The notes beneath the pieces are model-generated. The model searched no databases. It was not told the DNA's origin and worked only from the letters and a program-made list of their open reading frames with translations. This document shows, one piece after another, positions 11,391-22,900 of a stretch of 64,000 nt of DNA (positions within the stretch are counted from its first letter, which is position 1; each line of letters begins with the position of its first letter). The stretch lies in NCBI GenBank assembly GCA_037043015.1, contig CM073322.1:13713601-13777600 (forward strand). Reading direction: 5' to 3'. Made by a program: the position numbers and the translations under genes. Origin of the DNA: Bryum argenteum (lineage: Eukaryota; Streptophyta; Bryopsida; Bryales; Bryaceae).

Positions 11391-13579
11391 GGATATATTT
11401 CTCAAAAAAATTCAAAAAAAATACTAAATTGAAACTGCGCCAGTTTGGCTTGCAAACCAAGAATTGTCGTAAAAGACTCAAAAATTGGGATTTGGCTTTA
11501 CAAATTTTACCACATACACTTTGCAGTATATGGAGCTCTCATAAAAAAAAATTAGGCAAAAATATTACTCTTAACTCATTCATCTAAGCTCCGTGAAATA
11601 ACAAAAGCCCCATTTTGTCTTCTTGGATCTTTAGAGGTTAAGTATGAGGAATTTTGGAGCATGAGATGACATTCTGGAAGCTATGGAAAAACTCTAGATA
11701 CAACTTGCAAAAGGTTTCAACTTCATGCAAATTAATGATAGTAAGTCAAAGAATGTGCAAAGTCTAGTGGACCCGATCTGAGTCTCACTCACCTTTTAGC
11801 GGTTAAATAATCAAAATCATGGTCATGGTTCTTGGCCAAGAGTGATGACGATGCTAAATCAAGAATGGACTTTTAAGTGGTTTGGTCACTCTTGCAGTGA
11901 AAGTGGATTTGGACCCGGACAAGATCAATTTTCTAATATAAATCCTCATCATTCTCTCTTCACACTCTCCATTTTCCCTTTCTTTCTAAATAATTGAACA
12001 CTAGCCAATCAAAGATTTACAAGCCTCATCGTCTTCTTGATTCTAGTTGCTTTGAATCAACTATAATGAATGAGACCATGATAACATTATTTACTATGGA
12101 AGAATTAGAATACTTTAGGGACCTCAAAGTCAGTGGTCATTCTCCTTTTTTGAAGATAGTGTGAAGCCAAATGGAACCAAGAGCAATTTACTCTCTAATC
12201 ACTTTAGAAAGTTGTGGTCAATTGTCATGGTCCATAGTGTAAAACAAGAGTAAGTGAGTCAATGAAGTAAGTGAGTGAGGAACACTTATATGAGTAATAA
12301 GTATTTTATGTTGCATAAGAAGAAGTTTCTAAAGAGGAGTAATTGGATTGCAAGTTATTTGTGCTAATATTGTCATTTGATCTTTTTTGTTTAATTCAAA
12401 AAAAGACCATCATAGTAACTTTTATCGTTTCTCTTTTAACTTTGTAGTTTGAACTTTAGTCTTTTTACAGATAGAAATCTAAGGTGAGCAGTGCAAGAGA
12501 GTACTTACCTTTAGCCCTTATATTCTTCTTGATGAAAAGTTAGTGTTTCTTTTTATTTGGTTCCTTGGTGTTAGAATGATACTAAACATGTTATTTTTTA
12601 ATGGATTTTGAAGGTTCCCATGGAACAAAAATCATTATACATAGCCATGATTGGATGAATTGTAGTAAACACCATGGTCATAGTGGGCCATGAATTTACA
12701 ACCACCTTGATGGTGAAAGGTAACAGTATTGAAATCTGGTCAATACCAAAAACTATCTTGTAGGGGTGATTTCCAAGAAGATTTTAGCTTTCAATCCCAA
12801 ATTTCAATTTATCTAGGAGCTAGATTTTAAGGTAGACCGTTTTAAGAACACCTAAAAATTATTATTCATATAATTGTAATTATAACAAGAAGAAATCTAC
12901 ATAATAAGATTTCACCATCATAGATCGTCTAAAATTATTCTCTCCATCACTTCATGAAGAACTCTATAACACAAAATTTGCTCAATTGTTGAGCATATTA
13001 CCTTGATGAGCCTAGTTGCCACTCCAAGCCTGTGGTGTCTTTGATATCTTTTGAGTCAAATTAGACTTACGTTGAATATTCAAAAACAAAATTTGGTGCA
13101 TGAAGCATGAAGCTTTAAATGATTAAAACGTATATAAGTTATGCCTAAATCATAGCACATTTCTAGGAATTGATTAAAATGAGGGGTTGAATTATATACT
13201 TCTTAGTAAGTGAATGTCAACTCAATATTTTGTTGAAAGGAGAGAAAGTATATGATGCACCAAAGACTGTATTTGGAAGAAACAAATTTCAATGTCTATC
13301 AATGCGCAAAGCGTTTGAAGGTTATAGTAATTATTGACTACAATTGAAGTGAAAATTTAATGACACATGACATACAATAAAGTGGGTTAGAGGGTTAAGA
13401 TATGAGAAAAAGTGTTGTGTTTTGAAAAATAAAGCTATATTTTCAACTATTTTGATCATAACATCATGATAGCAATTTTATCCCATATGAGGTTGTTTGA
13501 TACATATTGTTACATATTTCAAGAGAGATCAACTTGATCATGATATTATGATGTATCTCTCTTATTATTAGAATATATA

Positions 13580-16004
13580 TCATGACATATAACACATTTC
13601 TGATAAATATTCCGAATCAAGTTGGCAAAGTCTAAAAGGACAAGTAATATTATGATCCCAAGTTACTATACAAATGTCAAAGTCAATAGTGCCATGCCAC
13701 AACTCATGTAACCTAGATCCGTACAGTGAGACAAGAGTATATATTTCTAATGGTCTCCCCAAAGACTCTACAGCAACAAGGTCAAATATTTGACATGGTG
13801 ATTGATACACGTAGTCATTATTATTATAGAATCCTATTTCTCCTTCACTCTCATTATTTATGTCCCTTTGTTCCTGCACTCAATTTTTATATGCCATTAT
13901 ATAGTATTAACCCTTCATTTGGTAACTATCTAACTTATTACTACTATACCCATATCAATGTACATGTTTTATCACATTAATTGTATATAGTTACTAGAAC
14001 CTTGCAAAATTCAAAAAAAAAAAATCTATATAAATATACAATTCTTAATTTGTGGTAAGTGGTAACCAATATTTAAATACTTACATGTAAGCATCCTTCG
14101 AAGAAAGTGGAATTATGTGTAGTCATATCATAAGTGATAAGCGTGCCATCAATGATATCCACCATTAAGTGACCATATGCTGATGTGCAACATTTTGAGA
14201 AATCAAAATCAATGGTGCTCCAATCTTTAGTATAAAGATTATAAACTCGAGCGGAGTTGACATCCGGTTCAACCAAAATTTCAGGGTCAAGAATGTCATA
14301 ACCATAGGCATAGATTTGATTATCAAGAGCTAAAATGCCATTGCAAAAGAATTGGACATCCACCATTTCGGGTAAGTTGTGCCATACATTCTCGTTGAAA
14401 TCATAGACCTCGGCAGGGCATGTCCCTCCAACTACATAAATATGACCATCTTGGGCAACACATTTTACATAAGCTCTTGAAAAGTGCATACTTGCACATT
14501 GCTCCCACCACCAATGCCCCTGTGGAATACTTTACACTGAAAGTGGGTGATTTTAGGGCCAGACCTCTCATCATACGCAATAGATACATTACTATATAAC
14601 AACTTTCTTCGTAAGAAAATAGTGTCATATACAACTTGTCAAGAATGACTAAAGTTGTTCAAAACAACTCAAGTTACATGGAACATCATTGTCCTCTTTT
14701 TCATTTTTCCCACTAAATCATTAACCTAAAGTTACTTTTGTGGCATATATACCACTTACATAGTAGTCTTAGAATCAATGTCGTTAAGTACTAGACTTGA
14801 GTACATTTTTACACTCAATCCTTGTGACAGCAAGAATGTGATACAAATTCGATAAGCAAATATTCACTATAAACTAAAACTAGTTACAAGAAGGAGCCAT
14901 ATGTAATTGTATAACTCACAGATTCCAAACTTAACAACCCAAATAAGTTTTTGTATAATCTACTCAAGAATCACTTATTTATCAAATGTTCTTGAACTTC
15001 CATAATTAGAAATAAAACTCCAGTATTAGAAACACAATCCATAGTTTAGAAAATTAGAAATGGCACAAGTGTTTATCTGATTTTGTACCTATTAACATCG
15101 GAATCATTGATTCATCACAAATATCTATACAATTTTCCATTGGTAGAGAAGCTATCAAAATAATTTTAGAAAAGTCAGAACTATTTTTCCTGATGAACTT
15201 TAGCTTACCTCTATTGACTACAAAGAAGGTGAAAAAAAATAGTTTAAAATCTTAGGTTAGCTAATTATGACCCTATAAAATGATGGTGATATTTATAAAT
15301 TTCTGGGAAAGACGCATCTATATGCTATACGTAAGCCCATTCATGACAATTTTTTGGACATAATCTCTACTATAGTTTAGAAAATAAAATAAAAAAATAA
15401 AAAAATTAATTTTAAAAAAAATTAAATAAAAATTAAATAAAATTTTAAAAAAAATAATAAAAAATGAACCACTTACTAAGCCAATGTTGAGCATGTGCAT
15501 ATGAGCACTTTCTTTAGCTTCAGTAGTATCAGGAATGCCGCCCATCACAAACAATTTCTTATCCCAGCTCACAAAGCTGGACCTCGAAGGAATCTCCGAA
15601 GGAAACAATGGAATGGGAGGCAACTTATGCCAAGACCCATCTTGCATATCATACATTTGAATCCCATATTTTTGCAAAAGGAAGATATCCGAAGGTTCAT
15701 CATCCGACTCTTGTGATGAAAGTAGAGCACTTGGAGTAGTAGCTTTACTCATTTGCTCCTCTTCCACATTACCTCGGGCCAACAATTCATGGATAAAAAA
15801 CAAGCCTCGTGGTTTGTAGAGCTCTTTCGTGCGAGCTTCCAAGAAGCTATAGTTGTTGAGCACCATCTTCCAAGTCTTTGAAATGGTGAGCATCACTGGT
15901 CTCGTGTACCATGGCAACCTTGGTACGATGAAATGATTGACAAGTAGATCGGGCAACCCTGGTATCAGCTCTTGCTCTTGCTCTACGTAGTTCGATAACG
16001 CCAT
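13580..16004 (-). CDS. F-box/kelch-repeat protein
   Basis: Probable substrate receptor of an SCF ubiquitin ligase; the substrate is unknown. Exons are 16004-15477, 14519-14085 and 13873-13580, joined by two phase-0 GT-AG introns (957 and 211 bases, both very AT-rich), giving 418 residues. The N terminus ELIPGLPDLLVNHFIVPRLP with a downstream Ser-Lys-Thr-Trp is an F-box of the plant kelch class. Kelch blades follow: SFVSWDKKLFVMGG, then AQDGHIYVVGG with YDFNENVWHNLPEM, then LALDNQIYAYGYD with VYNLYTKDWSTIDFD, and weaker ones toward the end. The intron 1 acceptor is chosen as CCACAG before Gly-His-Trp because an in-frame TAA lies just upstream. The C-terminal exon is divergent, with a run of Asn and Ser. 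It lies directly downstream of the NLR gene on the same strand, with no evidence of co-function. Confidence 0.82.
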
Positions 16005-17198
16005 GAATTATTAGTAGATGTTTTGTTGCATAACATTGCTTGTCTGAAGTTAGAGTAGATAAGCTTAGCTCGGTCTATAAGGAAGCATGGAATGGAACCA
16101 TTTGATTGATTGGTACGGAAAATTGGGTTTTGAAGTAGATTTTGTGAAATTGTAAGTTTGGTAAACAATTGATGCTTCGAAAGTTAATGCAGGGCTGTTA
16201 GTCTTGTGGAGGAAGATGAAATTTTTTTTCTCTTGATAAAAGAATATATTGTGAAGTTTATGTAATGATTCGTTTGAAAGGTGAAAATAAGATTAGTAGG
16301 AGACATGTTGACTTTTCAATGCTCCACTGTAAGGTGTCAATAAATTACCTTTTGCAACCACACAATGGAGTTAGTATAGTAGATAATAATGTTATCCATA
16401 AGAAGTTACTGCGAACAATATTAGTTACTCTTATTTTAGTCATAAAGAATTATTTTTTCACTAGTGAGTAAAGATTGTGAGAAGTTGCATATCAACCGTG
16501 AACATCCCCAATGACATCTTTCTACTTTGAAGAGCATTAACTCCTTCATCCAAACTCTGTTTTCGACAAAATCACTTGGATTGGGTCCTAAATCGAGTCT
16601 AGTTTGTGTGGGGGAAAAAAAATGCAGACCCATGAGATGAAGTAAGATTTATTGGCATGCACTTAAATGAAAGCAGGTTTTGGTTTTGGGTTTTCAAACA
16701 TATTAAGGCATATTTTACCATTGCAAGCCAACTATATGAAACCAAAATAGTTATTGATGATCTTTTTCTACTCATAATCTCAAAATGAAATCTAACAACT
16801 TCCTCGTTGAAAGATTTTCAATCCAAATAACGTTCATATTGAATTTGCAATCATTTATTGTCATTGTTTCACAACTCCTAAAAACAATGCATACTCCACA
16901 AACATCATCACAAGTCTACCTTCCAACTAATTTTTTTTGAAATATCATCATAAATACACTAGTATAAAACAAAATCTTGAAAAAAATTCCTCAATCTATA
17001 AATCGACTCAAAAAAAATCTCATATTAACAACAACAAAAAAACCAACAGAGCTCTTTGTACAAAAATGCACACACATTCCACTAAACTACGATTCTCACC
17101 ACACAAACTAAACTTGATAAGGATTCCAACCCAACAAGTCGTACGCTACATGAGGGAGCTATGGTCCTCCAAAGGTTTAACTTCCTGTGGTTTAGGGT
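16005..17198. other. intergenic between the F-box/kelch gene and the NLR-TOPLESS gene
   Basis: AT-rich DNA that contains the F-box/kelch upstream region and the NLR trailer. Short frames at plus 16265-16471, minus 16436-16633 and plus 16937-17224 look random. No repeat or RNA gene recognised. Confidence 0.5.
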
Positions 17199-17227
17199 TT
17201 AAGGTTTTAGGGTTTGGGGTTTAGGGG
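17190..17227. repeat. interstitial telomere-like stretch
   Basis: Degenerate TTTAGGG-type repeats (GTTTAGGGTTTAAGGTTTTA, then GGGTTTGGGGTTTAGGGG). The stop codon of the NLR-TOPLESS gene falls inside this stretch, and its last residues (TPKPQTLKP) are encoded by it. Confidence 0.85.
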
Positions 17228-19905
17228 TCAAAGGGCGAAACTGGTTCACAGTACTCTCTGCCAGCAACTTCGCATGAGTTCCAGCATGGAAATATTTCAT
17301 GAAGAAGGATCTGAGACCAAATTGAATGTATTCAAAGCAGCCACATCGCCCATCGGATTGCTCCCTCTCGACGCCATTGATCACCTCCCCTTCATCACTC
17401 GTGGAAATCTCTTGTTCGCTTGAATCGTCAATAGTCTCTACCACTAGAACATCTCCGTTACTGAAGCCCAATGCAAATTGGTTACGCCTTCGAGGATTGG
17501 CAGCAATCGTGGTAGGATGTATGATTGTTCTGCAACATGATCGATCGAGCAAATATTAAACACTGCCCTTTCATTATCTTCAGCTAGCTAAATGATGCAT
17601 GTTGATGGGAAATGTTTAGAATGATTACATACCCGCTTACTTGTTGCGATGAGTGTAAAGGTGCGGCAAGTCGGGTCCGAAGCTGAAGACTTTCCGCATC
17701 GAAAATACCGACAGAGCCATCGACGAAGCTCGCGTAGACAAGGAGGTTGTCACATGAGTAAGTGGCATCTGAAATTGCACCTGTGAAGGGACTCTCAAGT
17801 TTCCACTGCACACGATCGAACAACCAAAATCTTAATAAAACAATGAATGCCAAGTCATCTGATCTTAATAAAACATGTTCCGATAGCCGTAAATGAGACC
17901 TGCAGCTTCAAAAAGAAACGTTATTATGAGGAATCTAGATTTGGCCAACCAAAACTGTCTCTTGGAATCGGAGTCTGTGGTAGTAATAAGTCTTAAGGCG
18001 ATGTAAGTTACATACCTGAAAGTGACGATCGAGTTTCAAAATATCACCTTCCTCCTCACGAACTGTGTAAACTGTCAACTGAGATCTGCTGACAACCAGA
18101 AGGCGAACTTGATCATGGTGAAACTGAACACGGATGCCGTCTTTGCATGGTACCCTCCCATTGGGTTGATCTTGCACAAAGTTTAACTGTCGTCGTACCC
18201 ACTGATCTGTTCTCCATATGCACAACTGCACAGACATCGAGATTGTGTAAAAGTTTCTTGCACCAGAAGAAAATGGTTAACTTTCTTTTATAACTTGTTT
18301 ACTAGAAACTAAGATTGTCCTTAACCATGACTGAATTATGAAACAGTGAAATCTGCAAAGAGGCGGTAATTTAAGAGGGCGAGAATGTACTTGATCATCT
18401 GCCCCTAGTGATACAAGCGCTCGCAACAACTTGGAAAACTCCAAGCCAGTGATTCTGTCGTGATGGCCCTTCAAAGTGCACACCACCTGCAAATCATCGC
18501 ACAAAACTCATCTTTTGTTACCATGGGAGTATTCAATGATTTTGGGAAAATACAGTTTAGCATGAATGTAACCACACATTGGGTACTTCGCTAAAATTGT
18601 ACAAACAACTAATTATCGTTGACCAGTATTTTCAAATGGTCATAACTTACTCAAATTCTGTTCAAATTGGGCATATGAGGTGTTGTTTGACATTATTCCA
18701 CCCTGTCAATGAAGTACATCTCTAGGTACATCATTCTCAGTATAGTGAAATACGTGCTACAAGAAAGTTAGAGTCATGTACATGTTCAAAGAAGCTGATT
18801 AAATGGATATTAAAAGTAACCAAAAGTTGGTAAAGAAGGCATCACCTGCTCTGTGCGTTCATTTGTGATTGAAATTGTTGAATCCTCCAATCCTACGGCG
18901 AAGCAATCATTGTCGTGTGGATAGTATGCAATAGATGTGGCTGCTGAAGGTAGATGTTGTAGATAAAATTCTTGATCAACCTGAAGAATCAAACACTTTC
19001 ATTAGATATGGACCCTTATGATGTACTACAAATTTGCGGTTTTTGTAGAAGTATAGATAGATAAATGTGGCATAATTAATTAGCACACCATTTGAGAAAG
19101 AGACAGTGACATTGGTCTCGAATTTTTTGTAAAATAGTGAGCCTTACAATATCATTCGTCATAGTGTAGTAGGATACTTTTCCTCCTGAGGTAGATAAGA
19201 GATGATCGTTGTCCACGCAAAGCGCCATGGAACAAGGGTGAACTCCTTCAGGTGTTTTGTGATTGATGTCATTGATCATCAACACACCACCAATTGGTTG
19301 CCATAACCGGGGATGAACATCCACTCTGGCCTAAAGAAAACATGGCAATCGTAATCAAATTAACATTTGATAGTTATTATCGAGGAGTCCAAGAATCACA
19401 ATATCACTCCTACATCTTTCTTCAAGGCGCTTAGATCTAAGATATCGATTCGTACATGTGATGTACAAGTTCAAGTGAATAATTGTACTATGTATAATTG
19501 GCAACTCTTCTAAAATGGTGGTATACCAATACTTGAGTTCATGTGCATGCAAAGTCGTGGCTTCTTATTATATTACTTATTTTTTGTTATAAGATTGCTA
19601 CTCTTTGTAGTATCACTTGCCTCTTAAAAAATCACCTTTAAGTCTTTTATCTATGTTGAACCATCTTGTTTTAAAATGGCCACCTTCACAATTTGAAATT
19701 TTAGTTTAGATTCGCATGCAAAATGGACGTTGGTGGTCATTTTTTCTTTATTTGGCTTTCAATTTACATCACATCTTGACTTTGTACATACCTGATCTTC
19801 CCAATCCCAACGCTTGTGCATGCCGCTAGATGTAAGTGCAAACAAATTCATCTCTCCTTCTTTTTGAAGCCGTGATCCATTGTTGGAATAAATTAGTTTT
19901 GTGAC
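17199..19905 (-). other. TOPLESS-derived WD40 module of the NLR gene (exons 6-12)
   Basis: Seven exons encode about 413 residues. They correspond to roughly the last third of plant TOPLESS/TPR corepressors, that is the second seven-bladed propeller. Blade order is the same as in TOPLESS. The module starts VTKLIYSNNGSRL, matching the family pattern V-x-x-L-(I/L)-Y-T-N-S-G, and ends near FALGFSNGDVLVVE. The LisH, CTLH and first-propeller regions, which bind EAR motifs and mediate tetramerisation in TOPLESS, are absent. The blades are split by six introns of ordinary size, so the module was not acquired as a spliced cDNA copy. In Arabidopsis, TPR1 is known to work with the TNL SNC1; whether that relates to this fusion is inference. 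Confidence 0.85.
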
Positions 19906-22900
19906 CTATGCACGCAAAAATACAATTGGTTTAATAATATACTCCCTATGTTCCATTACAATTCTCTAATAGGTTCTTTCAAATCTATCTTGAGAGATAG
20001 ATTTGTGAGAACCTAAATTAGACAATTATAAAGGGAGAGAGGGAAGTTCAAGGACATACTTCAACTTAAAGAAAAAGCAATTTAAAGGTTGGCATGAAAA
20101 GTGTTCTAGACTAAAAATTTTAAGATTGAACATACCTTCTCTTGTGGCAGAGGGTCCCACAATCTTCGAGATCGGATCTGGTTGTGCACATTAGTTTCCG
20201 TACAATGTGAGGCACTGAGATTGGTAGGCATAAAATGGTGCTCGTCGCCATACTTAGATGGATGCTTGGGGCTCCAAAATACCTCAAGCTTCTCATGTGA
20301 GGCTTGGAGTTTCTTCACCCCCTCAACGTTCATGACTATTCCACTCTTTTGTAGACGAAGCACCTCGAGATGGAGGGAGCTACTGAGCTGCTCTGGAAGT
20401 GCACTCAACGACCTACAACTTTCAAGATCAAGTACCCTTAATGCAGGCAATGACTTACTTATAGACAAACTCCTCAAGCGCACACAACCTTGGAGAATGA
20501 GCTTTTGGAGATTTGAAAAAGAACTCAAATCCGGCAAGCTTTCAAGGTTCACACAAAGTGTGAGGTCTATAATTGTCAAATCATGCAAGGATTTGAAGCA
20601 AGTCACGATCTTTAAGGCTCTACTTCTGTATGTCCACTCTTGTAATCGACCAAGTTCACCCAATTCCAATGTTGCACTATCGAGAAATTCTATGCACCTC
20701 AAAACTTCAAGTTGTGATAGTTTTTGCATACTCAACAGATGCTTCAGTCCATAACAACCATTGGCTCGAAACTCCCTCAATTTGATTAACTCACTGAGCC
20801 CTGGCACGTCTCTTAACATTGTGCACTCTGAAACGTTCAAATGACTGAGCCTTTTCAAGAGCCGTAGGGAGGGCAACTCTTTGAGCTTCTTACATCCCCA
20901 CAAATCGAGTTTCTCCAATCCATATAATTCATCTAAACCAGGGAATTCTTGCACTTTTGAGCACCTACTGATAGACAAGGATTTCAAGTTCGACAAATTG
21001 GAGCCTAAACCTGATATGGTCACCACATTGTCGCAATGTGCAAAACAAACTTCTTCCAGTGCTGTTAACATGCTAAGGTTTGGTAGTTTTTTACCATCAA
21101 AACCTTTGATCTCTAGAACGTGGAGTTTTGTGAGACTTCCAATCTCTTCAATGCATGATGAAATGGCTTTATCAGCCCACCATTTCAAAACCACAAGGTT
21201 CTTCAATGATCCAAATCCGTCCAAGATTATTACGAACTTGTTCGCCTTCAATTCCAAGCTCTTCAGGTGCTTCATTCCTTTCAGATTTAAGGCTATTTTT
21301 GATTGTTCCACAAACCATTGGACATTCACCTTTAGCACTGAAACATTTACACACTCCTTGAAATTCACTTCCTCCAAGCATTTCCACCCCTCATCTAAGA
21401 AGCGCATTCTTTTCACGTCTTGCAACGAATTATGAACTTCACAGCCTTCCTCTTCAAAAAACATCCAACGTTGACCGCCAAACGTCTTGATTTTTGCTTC
21501 GGAAACACAAAACTCACGCCAAAGATCATGCATCCCAATTTTGGTGTATCCATCACCTAGGTCCTCCAAGAGTGATTTTTCTTTCAGCTGCAATTAAAAG
21601 ACCAATAGTTTGTGAATACCTTACTCTCCATTCAAGCTAAGCATTCACAAGTCTCTATATCATCATTCTTATAGGCTTCTGTGGTGATACACAAATATAG
21701 GCAAATCATGTCATAATGTAAGTCTATGTACAAAAGCAAGTCTTGTTATCATGATTTTTGAATAGAGAATAGAGATCATAAAAATGTCAGAGTACTTACT
21801 TGATTCAACATTTCTCTGACTTTTGATCCATGCACCATGCTTAACCAATCAAATAAGTTGCACCTCAAAAAACATCCCCAATACCAACTTTGATATTGTG
21901 TACATGGTAAATATAGAGCAACATCCATGAACAACGTTTTGGCTGCATCGTCCAAGCTATCATAGCTTGTCCTCAAGATGGAGAAGATTGGATGTTTCTT
22001 TTGTGACAACTCCTTTTCAAATGTATCAATCTTCCTTAACCGCGCACTCCATTTCTTTGGATCGTTCCCAACACTTGCTAGCTCCTCACCCAATACTTCA
22101 AGTGCCAAAGGAATGTAGTGACGATCTTTGCCTACGCCTTTAGAAAAGCAACATCTCTCTACACACCAATTCAAAATTTGCTCTTTAACTTCAATAGTAG
22201 CATTTGTAGACCTCAGGTGATTGAGAAATAAAGACGTTGCATCATCTTTTGTCAATTCCGGAACTCCCATACAATCACTCTCATTGATGTGCGGCTTCAA
22301 ATACATTAAGTCATTTAAAGAACGTGAAGTCACCATCACCACACTTCCTTTCATCCAACTTGTTCCAAGATAAGTCTTTGCTTGTTTGAGGTTTTCTCGA
22401 TCGTCTGAGACAACATTATCAATAGCAAGAAATACTGGTTGATTCACAATGCTTTTGCTGAGTTGATGGTGACACTGCAATTTCAACAAAAAATAGGTTG
22501 TCAGAAATTTATTCATATTATAACATATTGGGATTGAAAAATGAGTATTAGTACGTGTTGAAATTGTATATACTGTAATGTAGGAAACATCAATGTACAT
22601 ACCTCATCAATGTTGTATCGGTCCACAATATCATGATGTAACTTAGTAAGCCTTTTTAGCACTTCTCGGAGCAAGAAAAGTGCTTCATCTTTTGAACTCT
22701 TTAGTTCAATATGACATACTTTGCCATTAAATGCTTTTGACATCTCATTACACATAGCCTTACAGATGGTGGTTTTACCAATACCACCGATTCCATGTAA
22801 GCCAATCACACGAATTCCATCACATGGAGTTTGTTGATTGATCTTGTCACGTACAACCTAGAAGATACATCAGCTGAAACGAGTTTAATTTTAGCGATAC

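Larger units (their letters stand above)
9453..13579. other. intergenic, AT-rich, no recognised gene
   Basis: The first 600 bases are the LSM1 upstream region. The rest becomes strongly AT-rich. Open frames at minus 9580-10044, plus 9695-10072 and minus 10555-10872 have no recognisable domains. Contents that can be supported are a MITE-like palindrome (9928-10164), one copy of a dispersed repeat (10341-10405), one copy of a second dispersed family (about 10551-10650) and a perfect hairpin (11348-11390). From about 11.4 to 13.5 kb I see nothing. Confidence 0.5.

Noticed and set aside
20182-21435. Long plus-strand frames within the NLR locus
   Set aside because: Antisense shadows of the LRR exon, whose regular leucine codons keep the other strand open.
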